64,000 bases of DNA, from contig CADCSX010000025.1 in the NCBI GenBank assembly GCA_902805475.1, positions 496,001-560,000 on the forward strand, written 5' to 3'. The notes under the pieces were generated by a model. It saw only the letters and a program-made list of their open reading frames with translations. It had not been told where the DNA came from and made no database searches. Source of the DNA: Entonaema liquescens (Eukaryota; Ascomycota; Sordariomycetes; Xylariales; Xylariaceae). The translations under genes were made by a program, and so were the position numbers. Shown piece after piece: positions 12,586-22,251 of this stretch (within the stretch, counting starts at the first letter, position 1; each line of letters starts with the position of its first letter).

Positions 12586-12730
12586 TATTATATAACATAA
12601 ATCTACAAGATTTATATAAGGACTCATATATCTTAGATATATTCTTACATTTACTATTTTAAAGATTTCTTTATGGAACTTAACCAATATAATAACATAA
12701 TCCAATCCATACTCATACCATACTGTAACA
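12586..12730 (+). repeat. right LTR of the RIP-mutated retrotransposon
   Basis: 145 bp, partner of 5481-5625. Here the inner (left) edge is mutated to A/T, while the outer part to the end ctgtaaca keeps C and G. Every comparable difference from the left LTR is a transition. The target duplication AGAAA follows at 12731-12735. Confidence 0.93.
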
Positions 12731-12735
12731 AGAAA

Positions 12736-13193
12736 AGTCGAGATGGACTAGGAGGGCTTGGGAGAGTTGGCGGGGATGAAGTCGGACTAATCATCTTCGT
12801 GCTCATTAGCACATGTCTTGTGTAGCTCTCGCATCGCATGACTTGCATACGTTGATTTTATGCGTTGATTTTATGTGTTGATTTCATGTTACGGTTTAAC
12901 CTAGCTAGTTAGGCCTAATAAATATCTCCATTCAACAAACTAAGGATTCGTCTTGCGCTACGTTTAATTGATCCTTATAATAACATTTAAGTTTTCCGCT
13001 TGAAGCTATATACATGGATGGTAAATGGCTGCTAATATCAGCCCGTAAATACCCCTGGGTTTCTCGCCCTTTAGTATTGGTTACTATCATTATATGGATA
13101 TCGTCGATAAGAACTTTTATTGTAAGGGCCCTTCTAATCCTATTATTATCATCTCAGCGTGCGCGAATGACTTGCCACTCGAGCCGTAGCTTC
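12736..13193. other. spacer between the retrotransposon and the POLD2 3' end
   Basis: Normal base composition returns immediately after the target duplication. The stretch holds a triplicated 13-mer (12850-12888) and no recognisable gene. The tail 12880-12985 ends in ataataaca and has an aataaata box, vaguely LTR-like, but no partner repeat or target duplication is present. Confidence 0.5.
12850..12888 (+). repeat. 13-bp tandem repeat, three copies
   Basis: Unit cgttgattttatg: two perfect copies (12850-12862, 12863-12875) and one with two changes (12876-12888). Confidence 0.85.
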
Positions 13194-14947
13194 CTAGACC
13201 GCGGCAATTTTGACTTTCGTGACTTCTAAGGTCTCGGTGTCTACTAGTACTATCTCCTGGGTATCCGCAAAGGACGGCACGGCAACGAGCCGCACGACCT
13301 GGCCTTCGGGGCCTTGTATGACTTTGGTGCCGAACTGGGGCTGGCAGCCGGCGAAATATAGATGGGGACATGTCTGCATGACGAACGGGTCGTCGTCTTG
13401 GAAAGGGTAACTCCCTGGATGTCATACAGTGGTTAGCTTCTTGGAGTAAGAGATAGGTTGGTGTGGAATAGGGGTAGAGGGTAAGAAAAAGGAACACATA
13501 CATAATGTGTCGGGCGCAGTTGGCGCGCAACACCTCCACCGACACATCGCCTCCATCATACCCAGTCGATCATCGCTATCGACGTATTTGAAAATATCAT
13601 CGACATTCTGGCCTCCCGTCCCTAGCACGCGCCACCCCTCGACCTCAGCCTCCCACGGATTTGTTACGGTGTCGAACCAGCCGGGCTCGGCGTTGGTGTC
13701 GGAAGTCGGCGGTGTGGTATACGGCCGCGAAAGCGGGAACATGGCCGGGTGGATCGGCTGCTGCGGGAAGCTTGCGTTGGCGGGGTCCTGGGGCCCTGGG
13801 AGTAGGGTTACGGGGAGCGAGGGAAGTAAGGTGGAGAGGAACTCGTCGAGGAGTTGGGAGGGTAAGGCATTGTATGCGCTGCTGTCGTAGCCGTATTTCT
13901 TGTGCGCCTTCTTCTCCGTCGAGTCTTCGTCGGCGGCGGCGCGGCGTTCTTCCAGCGAGATCGAGTTGCCGGCGACGATCAGTCGGCTTATTTGTGAGAG
14001 CTCGTGTTGTGCCGAGGGGTCGAGGGACTCGCCGAGGAGGAACTCGAGGAGTAGGTTTAGTTCGATGGCGTGCGAGGCGTCAGTGCCGGAGAACCCTAGG
14101 CCTGAGACGATGGCTATTTTGCGACTGCTTCTTCTGGGCTCGGCGTCTGTCATCTCGTCATCTTCGTCTGTTGTTTTGGCGTCTTCGTTTTCGGCTTTGG
14201 ATTTTCCCTTCGGGGTAGCCTTGACGTCTGCGGGAGGCTCAGATAGCGCCCAGCGTTCCGGTTGTGGGGGTAGGTCTGGGAATTTCAGGTCGACGACTTC
14301 GAGCTCGCCGTTTACGTTCTCGGTGCCCATAACGGCGATGATGCACCCAGTCACAAGGAGTACCGAGTTTAGTATATCACCGACAAGTCGTATTCGTCCG
14401 GATTCGTCTTCTAGTGTGACGGCGTCGGATCCGTCGTCTGAGTAGTACTTCTTATTTGAGATTGGTGCCGAGAGCCATCGCTAGTGAAAGTTAGATCGTA
14501 GGTTATACAATTCGGCAGCTCGACCACTTACATCCTTGGAGACGTCCTCAAGAATATTGGGTTTTAAGGGCATGTCCATATAGACGGTACCCGAAACCCA
14601 ACACAGCTCACCCTGCCGGATATCCAGCACTCGCTCAGCTTTCTGAACCGGCTCACCACCGAAAAGCCTGTCATCCCAAGCAGCAGACGCTAACTGTTCG
14701 ACTGCAGGCTTAATCTTAGTGAGCCGCAGAAAATACATATCGGCGAACTGTTGCTTATACGGTTTATCTTTATCCAGCTTGAAGGTATGTAACGGCTTAT
14801 AACTAGACGAAGCTCTTTGGAGCTCATCCCCCGTCTCGCCCCTGTGAACGGTCAGTATCTATATACAGCCAAGTTCGATTGAATAGCCGGAAGGACTTAC
14901 GAAGGCTTCCGGAGCATGTTTCCGGGTATATCATCTAGCGAAGTCAT
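13194..14947 (-). CDS. POLD2: DNA polymerase delta small (B) subunit
   Basis: Four exons: 14947-14901, 14841-14532, 14480-13502 and 13414-13194; 518 aa. All junctions are in phase with GTAAGT, GTAAGT and GTATGT donors. This is the regulatory B-subunit of the replicative polymerase (yeast Pol31/Hys2, fission yeast Cdc1), which joins the catalytic subunit to Pol32. The N-terminal part carries the OB-fold segment FADMYFLRLTKIKP and RWLSAPISNKKYY, both highly conserved. The middle and C-terminal part is the inactive calcineurin-like phosphoesterase fold, from KIAIVSGLGF through LLPGPQDPANASFPQQPIHP to DTLWSYPFQDDDPFVM and CPHLYFAGCQPQFGT. An acidic insert (about residues 170-200, EDAKTTDEDDEMTDAEP) is typical of fungi. 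Length is close to the family norm. The gene diverges from YTM1 across 465 bp. Confidence 0.95.
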
Positions 14948-15412
14948 CGTAATAATCTTATGATTAACATCCTCAAGCTGGAATTAAAAGGAATTAGGAG
15001 AAACAGTAATGGTAGAGAAAATCCACAGAAAGACGCGTTCACCGAATGAAGACGCGTTTTTGGCGTTAATTGACTTGTGGCTTGGCTTGAGGGTCCTAAT
15101 GTGTGTGGCTTTAGCACTCTTACAGCTAGCAATTATGCGCTGTTCTATTGGGTAAGACCCCTGTATCGCGGGGTAAGGCTGCTACTATGTAGCATGGATG
15201 CTGGAAGGCTGGTTGCGCTAGATGGGAAAATTTCCCTAATTCTATCGATAAGAAAAAAAAGTTCCAGAAGCAACATCAACTTGTATGCTGAGGATTTAGC
15301 ATTGAAAGATCGGCGTTATTCGAATAGAACATCCTAATTTCACGCTTTTATTTCCAAATAGTCACCAGTCACCAATTCTTCATCGTATAGGGGATTGCTT
15401 TGAACAGGCACT

Positions 15413-16947
15413 ATGAACTCGTCTATAGGCCAGGCAGCGCCGGCCGAAGCCCAGCAAATTCGGGTCAATTTTACGACAACATCGCCAGATTTGCAATTAC
15501 CAGAAGGCCGAACCCAATTGCTCGTGCCAGCAGGTCCGTCATAATTCGAACTTTCGTAATGTTCAATAGTTACTAACTAGTTTCGTAGATATTAAGCGAT
15601 ATGGCTTATCCCGCGTCCTCAACTCCGAGTCCATGCTCAATACCTCCTCGCCTATCCCCTTCGACTTTCTTGTTAACGGCAGCTTCCTGCGCACCTCGCT
15701 CGAGGACTACCTCAAGGCCAACGGGCTCTCCGCCGAATCCACAATTACTCTGCAGTATGTGCGCAGTTTAATACCGCCTATCTTTCAGGCCAGCTTTGAA
15801 CACGACGATTGGGTTAGCGACGTAGATGTCCTTTCGGAGACTGCGCGCGCAGGTGTTTGGAGCGGTAATAAGTTTGTCACGGGCCAGGATAGGATTCTCT
15901 CGGCGTCCTATGATGGCCTACTAAGAATATGGAATAAATCTGGGAACGTAATCGCAACTTCTCCGTCTAGCAGTCTAGGCGGCCACAGCGCCAGCGTCAA
16001 GTCTGCGAAATTCATATCTGCGTCACAGGTCGCTTCGGCCGGGCTTGACCGCACGATTCGCATATGGAAATACACCGAGGCAGACGATTACCTATCTGGC
16101 ACTCTAAAACCCACCCTCGAATTATACGGCCACAAGGCAGGCATCGAGTCCATCGATGTCCACGGTCCAACAGGGCGCATCCTCAGCGCCGCTAGCGACG
16201 GCACCATCGGTCTCTGGACAACATCCAAGTCCAACGCCCCCGCCGCACCAGCCGCCCTCCTCCCCGGCGCCAGCAGCTCTTCGTCCAAGAAGCGCAAAAT
16301 CGCTTCTTCTTCTTCTTCCTCAGCACCCCAGCGCGGGCCCCTCTCCCTAACCCAACCCCACGCCTCCGCCGCCTCCGCCGCGCTCTTCGACCCCACAGAC
16401 GCGACCATCGCATACTCCGCATCAGAGGACCACACCATCCGCACTATCGACCTAACTACTGGCAAAACCGAAAACGTAATCACCACCTCGCACCCCCTGC
16501 TCTCCCTGTGCCCCGTCCGCCGCCTGCTCGCCGCCGGCACCTCGGCGCGCCACATCACGCTCGCGGACCCGCGGGCCGGCGCCGCCGCGACCTCCGTCAT
16601 GACGCTGCGCGGCCACCGGAACATGGTCTCCGCGCTCGCGGCGTCCGGTGACAATGAGTACAGCCTCGTGTCCGCGTCCCACGACGGCACGTGTCGCGTC
16701 TGGGACCTGCGGAGCGCGAGGGCGGGGACACGCGCGGAGGGAGGGGCGCGGTGAGCGAGTCGGTGTATGTGATTGAGCGGGAGAGCCAGAAGGGGGCAAA
16801 AATAAGGGTAGTAGTAGTAGTAGTGATGTGCCGGGGCGGGGGCGAAGGTGTTTGGGGTCGCGTGGGATCGCAGTTGGGGGATTGTTAGTGGGGGAGGATA
16901 GGATGGTGCAGGTTAATCGCGGGAGGGATTTACTTGCTGCGGATTAG
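15413..16947 (+). CDS. YTM1: ribosome biogenesis WD-repeat protein YTM1, 3' end frame-disrupted
   Basis: Exon 1 is 15413-15533 and exon 2 starts at 15589 (55-nt intron, phase 1). Residues about 12-85 form the NLE ubiquitin-like domain (IRVNFTT through TLQYVRSLIPP) that in yeast docks to the AAA-ATPase Rea1/Mdn1. WD40 repeats follow (DRILSASYDGLLRIWN, ASAGLDRTIRIWK, GRILSAASDGTIGLW, YSASEDHTIRTID, SLVSASHDGTCRVWD). Ytm1 acts with Erb1 and Nop7 in 60S pre-ribosome maturation. The open frame stops at 16752-16754 after 428 codons, but conserved C-terminal sequence continues in other frames: SESVYVIERESQKGAK, then KVFGVAWDRSWGIVSGG, then EDRMVQVNRGRDLLAAD with a TAG at 16945-16947. At least three breaks lie in G-rich and (GTA)n sequence; restoring them gives 494 codons, the usual length. 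Confidence 0.88.
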
Positions 16948-17579
16948 GGGGTTTGTTCGTGGGTTTCAGATGGTGGGAATGATAGTAGTGGTGCTTAGAG
17001 ATGGCGAGAATGGCGGTTATACCTAGATAGAGAAAAACGTGGATGGATTAGGTACCTACTCGGAATGCCTAGGTATGTATATATACCCCCGCTTAGATCT
17101 AATACAAGTAGTATATATACTGGTATATTTTTTTTATCCTGTGTGAGAATCGCTTATCCATATGATTATTGTAAGCTATTAGTATTTAGTAGTTTTTTTC
17201 CATCTAGCACCATGCTTGGAATTCTATCGACTGACTGCATAGACGACAACGAAGCTGGTTGAATAAATACAAGCTAAACTACCGTATTAGGGAAGAAACA
17301 TAAACACGTTAACATATTCACATCAGCCACGTTGCAGAGCTTCATTAATTATACTAAGTAGCGTGGAGGAGCATCTTATAAACTATGTTATATTGACTCC
17401 GGGCAACTATACACACACACAAATAGCTATTACGCTTCTTGTGTGAATATACAAAATGTCCCTCTCTTTCGATTCCTCTTATTCGACTTCCAACAAAGAC
17501 CATTCTCAAGCATTTCGAGTCCCATTTCGTATTCTCATACACACACACACACACACACATAATCAGTTGAATCAACCAC

Positions 17580-19184
17580 CTAGGTATACCCCAAAGCCGC
17601 AGCGACGTGGGGCCACCGCATCCGCATCATGTTCTCCGAAAACCCGGCCGCAACCTCCTCTATTAGCCGCTCTTTATCCATGGGAAACTTCTCATGCTCG
17701 ATGGCGGCGAGTATATAAACGTTGACTGTGCCGATCTTCAGGGGAGGGTTGCGTACTAGCTGTGCTATAGTTGCCGGATCGAGGCCCTGGCTGTGCCACA
17801 TGAAGTACGCGCGGAGCTGTGGGGTTGTTGAGATCGCTTCGGGGTGCGTGGCGCGATAGCGAGTAACGCGGTCCTCGGCGATCTCGACCCGGGAATCTTT
17901 GGGAGCTGACGATTGCTTAGATGTGGTTTTAGATTTCACAGTCGTAGTCGCAGTCACACTCGCGGTAGCTTCGACAACTGTCTCTACCACTGTTTCAACC
18001 GCGGGTTCGTTATCTATAGACCCTTCCAAGTCGTCTGCTAACCGGATGGGAAGATTGAGCTCTGCATGATACGGGGGAGGAGGGCAAGGGTTGAGCTGTT
18101 GTCTATGATGGTCAAGAGTAGCGAAAAGCTGCAATCCGGCATAGGCATCTGAGGCGGAATCTGAACATTGTTAACATGGAGACGGCAAGGTGGAATGGGA
18201 CGGCTTACAAGCAACTTGATCCAAGTTCAAAGGTTTCGTCCAGTCACTTGTCCGGACATCCTGGCCCTTATAAAGGGGTAAATGTAGATAATGTTCCACC
18301 TGAGTTGCCAGGGGTATAAGTTTTTTGTTGATTTCGCTTTGCCGCCCTTCGGCAGAGTAGGTAACGAGCCTGTAGAGGTGACTCAATTCTATGAGCCCTT
18401 TCGAGTCTACGTGTAAGAAATTTCGCAGCCTCGTTGCATCCGACTTAATATTGACGCCGACCTTTGTAGTGTATGGGTCTTCCATAATAGCCCTAAACGA
18501 GGGTCCGATCAAGTCATCTTTGTCGGGGAAAAGAGCGATGTGGAAGAGCCCGACACGACTGGGACTTGCCAGCTGGATTAATGAGACGTTTTTCTTAACA
18601 CTTTGATACCTATAAGAATCGGCGGCCCATTCTAGATCGAATCCCAGGATCCTTTGATCCGAAAAGTATTCCTTACAGACCTTTTCCATTGTATGTGCGC
18701 TGCGGCAGTAGTGAACCTTTACCTTCTCCTCTTTGCCATCTGGTGTTATTCCCCGGTAATAAGCATACGACCAATATGAAGCAGCTGTACCAGCGGGTGC
18801 CTTTTTGGCAGCGTAGAATAAGTCTTCCGCCATTTTAAATGGCAAGGTAGCAACAGGAGGTTTATCAAAGGCTCTCGCCTTCGATGATTCCGTTTGCTCG
18901 TCAGCGAGAACGACATCGGAACTATCATCCGTGGTTTCAGTTGCTTCGAGCGTAGTCTTTTTCGACTTCCGCGGTTTACGTTTTACGCCTGTTAACGACA
19001 GCTTCTCAACTTTCGGATACAGAGACGCTCCCAAGTCATCTGAGGCAGATAAAACTGGCGGTGCTTGGCTTAAAGCCTGCGGATCTTGAGGCGCCAAGTT
19101 TGGCGACTGCGCAACAGGCGAGAATGATATGCCCCGAGCAGGGTGCCATATCTGAGATTTGGGTGGCGTAGCGGTCATTCTCAA
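17580..19184 (-). CDS. DEDDy 3'-5' exonuclease (WRN/RNase D-like)
   Basis: Two exons, 19184-18209 and 18160-17580, joined in phase 1 (GTAAGC donor, CAG acceptor, 49-nt intron); 518 aa. After a disordered Lys/Ser-rich N-terminus, residues about 150-345 form the DNA_pol_A_exo1 domain. The metal ligands are visible: D183 and E185 in GFDLEW (ExoI), D249 in VGVNIKSDA (ExoII), and Y326 and D330 in YSASDAYAG (ExoIII). The DEDDy set is therefore complete and the enzyme should be active on DNA or RNA 3' ends. A low-complexity linker rich in Val, Thr and Ala separates it from a C-terminal helical region (about 435-518) resembling HRDC-like or helix-turn-helix segments. No helicase domain is present, unlike human WRN. 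The substrate cannot be deduced. Convergent with YTM1, divergent from LSM5. A start at 19178 is equally possible. Confidence 0.88.
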
Positions 19185-19835
19185 AGCCCGTCCTGCCCAA
19201 AGGCTAAAGAGGTAAAATGATGTTAATAAGATTATTTCTCTGATAATTCACACACACATATATAGGTAAGCACTTAAAAAGAAGCAAGACGAACCGCAAG
19301 GGGAGAGTCATGCGCAGGGCTTGGGAGGATCTGAGAGCATTTCCGGCCACTTCTGAACTCCCAAAAGACATCATTGGCGATTAACTGGCTCCCATGTATC
19401 ATAGCACTGCTCCATGATGACTGACCATGTAGCTTAGTGCAAAATCGCGCGAATGCTTATTAGGCAGACGCGTCGCAATGGACGATTGAAAGTGGGAATG
19501 GGAATGGGGGAATAAAGTGTTCCGTATTAAATCGAGTTAAATCAAGTCTTGTCGAATTCAATGTCGGTCTGTTACTTTTAGGGGGTTCCACTTGGCTTGT
19601 TGTTAAATCTGCAGGGGATGTTGTAGGCTGACATGCTAGGCTTTGCTTAGTCATGTCTTTACACGATTACCACCCGTCATCAGGTGACCACTTTTCTTGT
19701 TCCTTGTCTACATGTAGGTAAGACCCAATGACTTACCTAATTCACCTTGCAAACGCCATCAACCTTAGCCCGAGAATACATTCCCTAACTTTCCCCAACA
19801 AGACTTGTAACTAGAAGTTTAACCAATTTACCGAG

Positions 19836-20380
19836 ATGGCGTCGCAACTTCTACCTCTAGGTATGTAGATCATCCAAATACCATATTCCTCATAAAAATA
19901 AATAACGCTAACCTGTAGTATAGAACTCATCGACAAGTGTGTCGGTTCTAGGATATGGGTTATCATGAAAGGTGACAAGGGTATAGTCATCCGTGCGTCC
20001 TAGGGCATACTAGATCACGACTGACGAGGTGCACCTCTAGAATTCAGCGGTACCTTACTTGGGTTTGATGACTACGTCAGTAAGTAAAATATTTACGACT
20101 CTTCCTGTACGACGTAAGCTAACCGTATTATAGATATGGTCCTAGAAGATGTAACTGAGTTGTATGTACATTCCTGGAGACATATTGTGATATCACATCA
20201 TTAGGACAAAAATCTAATCAGAGGTAGTGACTACTCGGGAAATCATACAAAGCTCTCTAAGATCTTACTGAACGGCAATAACATATGCATGGTATGTATT
20301 AAAAGCATCGCATACCAGACCAGTAGACTGATTATTTGCTACAGTTAATCCCTGGAGGAGAAGGGCCTGTGGCGACTTGA
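19836..20380 (+). CDS. LSM5: U6 snRNA-associated Sm-like protein LSm5
   Basis: Six very short exons: 19836-19860, 19924-19980, 20041-20079, 20134-20161, 20222-20291 and 20345-20380; 84 aa. Introns are 53-63 nt and keep phase throughout. The product reads MASQLLPLELIDKCVGSR at its start, with the Sm1 motif IWVIMKGDKEFSGTLLGFDD and the Sm2 motif KILLNGNNICMLIPGG, then a short tail. The length equals the family norm. LSm5 is part of the Lsm2-8 ring that binds the U6 snRNA 3' end in the nucleus and of the Lsm1-7 ring in mRNA decay. Donor GTATAG of intron 2 is unusual, but no alternative keeps the frame. Five introns in 255 coding bases is dense. Confidence 0.93.
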
Positions 20381-20713
20381 TTACAACAAAGCTAGATGGG
20401 ATATCGTACGATAAATCAAAGTGGCGATCACCACACCAATAAAAATATAGCGAGCTAGGACACCAAGAAGCAAGCATCTCATCAATTTCGACGAGTAAGC
20501 AGGGAGTTAGGAAATCAATGGAATTATGGCGATTAAGACGACCTAGATAGAGGTCCCTAGTCCATCTGAAGGATGACGATTCTGCCTGTCCCTAGAACAC
20601 TTTAAAGTGCCTTTTTACATGAGCTGAAATGAAAGCGAAACCGTAACGCCTGGTATCCGACCAAACCCCGTCCGTAATGCATCATGAGAATGTATGCCGC
20701 AGTAACAGAATGC

Positions 20714-21548
20714 TTAAGGCTTTCCGTTGGCACCTCCGCCTGAGTTATCCTGCTCTCCTGCGGTGGCCATGCGGCGCAGCTCATACTCTCGCGTGAAGTT
20801 TTGAGCAAGCTGCCCCAGAGAGGCGACAAGCTGCTTGCACACGTCCACAAACACCTCACGAGGAGTGACTGTACCGTCGGTTTGAAGACGGATCAAGACC
20901 TCGGGAACGTTGGGATGAGCAACTGTGCGATAATTAGATATCTAGAATTCCATAAAGCAGCAAGAAACTTGCTTACCTTTGTAGCCGGCCATCATCACGT
21001 GAGGGTGCTGCTTGAAGTGCTCAGCGAGCAGGTTGCCGATGGTGTGGTCTTCCTTGAGAATGATGAAGTCCGAGGTGTTTGACATGCCTAGTACTTGTCA
21101 GTATTAAATATCGAGAAGGTAGTAAAACGAGCATGTTTACCAGCAAAAGGCTTCTCGGTGATCTTCTTCTCGTCGTTTGCCTCGTTAAGGAGGAACAGCT
21201 CGAAACTAGGGTACCAGTTAGCTTTTGAGCAGGAATACGAGATAAATAGGATAATCTAACAACCCCATTCCGGAGCTCTCGGAATCGGAATCCATATTGG
21301 ACGGTTTTATCGGTTTAAAATTGGAGGGTAGATGGATGGTCAGGTAGAATAGGTGTAGAGAATGATTCTAGGCAATATTTTGAATTGCAGACAATCTTTT
21401 ATGGAAGAGAAGGCAGGTATGCGCCTTCCAAAGAGGAGAGTCATATTCCCCAGCTGCACCTTCCATAATTTGGATAGAGATGGGTGTCGGCGACAGGATG
21501 GGTTGACGAAGCTTTGAGATATATCACTTACCGATCCGGCGCGTTCAT
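20714..21548 (-). CDS. RPB11: RNA polymerase II subunit RPB11
   Basis: Four exons: 21548-21532 (MNAPDR), 21205-21141, 21087-20977 and 20922-20714; 133 aa. Start and joins give MNAPDRFELFLLNE, the standard N-terminus of the family. They are followed by the dimerisation region with ILKEDHTIGNLLAEHFKQ and HPHVMMAGYKVAHPNVPEV, the alpha-like motif shared with archaeal RpoL and bacterial alpha. Rpb11 pairs with Rpb3 to nucleate assembly of RNA polymerase II. The tail beyond about residue 115 (GEQDNSGGGANGKP) is a lineage-specific extension. Intron 1 is 326 nt, much longer than all others here, and contains an alternative ATG with a compatible reading frame (see findings). Converges on LSM5. Confidence 0.94.
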
Positions 21549-22251
21549 CTTGGCGTCTTTCTATCAAAGGATAGAAATAACTGTAAATAAGTAGCTTTAC
21601 TTTGATGCGAATTACTGCTGCGGGTTGATGAAGTAGTCGATATGTGGGTCGTGAATATTAGTATTATAAAGAACACGGTGAAGATGTAATCAAGACTTCC
21701 AATAAAACCCAAGGCAAGAAATATATGAAGATTGTTAAGTTCAGATCATCCATGAATGGGATGAATGAATTATTGGCAAGTTCCAAGTACTGACTACATA
21801 TATGTCTGGTCAAAGCGCGTCTAGTCGGCCAATCGGCTAAATATCGGTAAAAGTACGTACCGAACTGCACTGGGACGGGCATTCATTCCAAATAAGAACC
21901 TTAGGTAGGTAGTTACCAGACCCCTATTATCCCAGCAAATGGCATTATTCAGCAGTGTGAATACTAATAGTATTAGGTCAAGGTTTATTATTCTCCATAG
22001 CTTAAATCTACATACAGAAGAAGCATAACAACCTGGAGGTATCTGCACCCAAAACTAAACCATCTCAAACCCTAAATACCTACCTAGGTATGTATGTTGA
22101 AAAGCCATGTAAACTCTATCTCCGTGTAGCTCAAAATCTCATCTCTTGCGATGGCCAAAAACGTCTAATACTGTGGCATCAATCTTTCAACGCTGCCAAT
22201 GCAAAATAATATACATAGCTATCCCTCCTTTCCATCATCCTCTTAGTATAT
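21549..22251. other. intergenic region
   Basis: Upstream region of RPB11 and downstream of the amino acid transporter. It holds the exact palindrome TACCTAGGTA at 22081-22090 and otherwise no gene-like sequence. Confidence 0.5.

Larger units (their letters stand above)
5481..12730 (+). mobile_element. full-length LTR retrotransposon, heavily RIP-mutated
   Basis: A 7,250-bp element bounded by two direct repeats of exactly 145 bp (5481-5625 and 12586-12730) that align without gaps. It is flanked by the 5-bp duplication AGAAA (5476-5480 and 12731-12735). The LTRs start TGT and end ACA in their least mutated copies. Three bases inside the left LTR is TGGT (5628-5631), a primer-binding-site-like start, and a purine-rich aagtggtaaa precedes the right LTR; both favour + orientation. 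The interior is nearly pure A+T, and where the LTRs can be compared the differences are essentially all C/T and G/A transitions, which is diagnostic of RIP. No open frame survives, so Copia versus Gypsy cannot be decided by eye. The copy is certainly dead. Confidence 0.93.

Noticed and set aside
5520..12600. AT block as mitochondrial DNA insert or centromere core
   Set aside because: Matching 145-bp LTRs, a 5-bp target duplication and transition-only differences identify a RIP-mutated retrotransposon; no mitochondrial genes are recognisable.
13661..14218. 185-codon + strand frame over POLD2
   Set aside because: Arg-rich shadow of the recognised subunit.
16088..16690. 200-codon antisense frame over YTM1
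   Set aside because: Shadow of a GC-rich third-position bias in a recognised gene.
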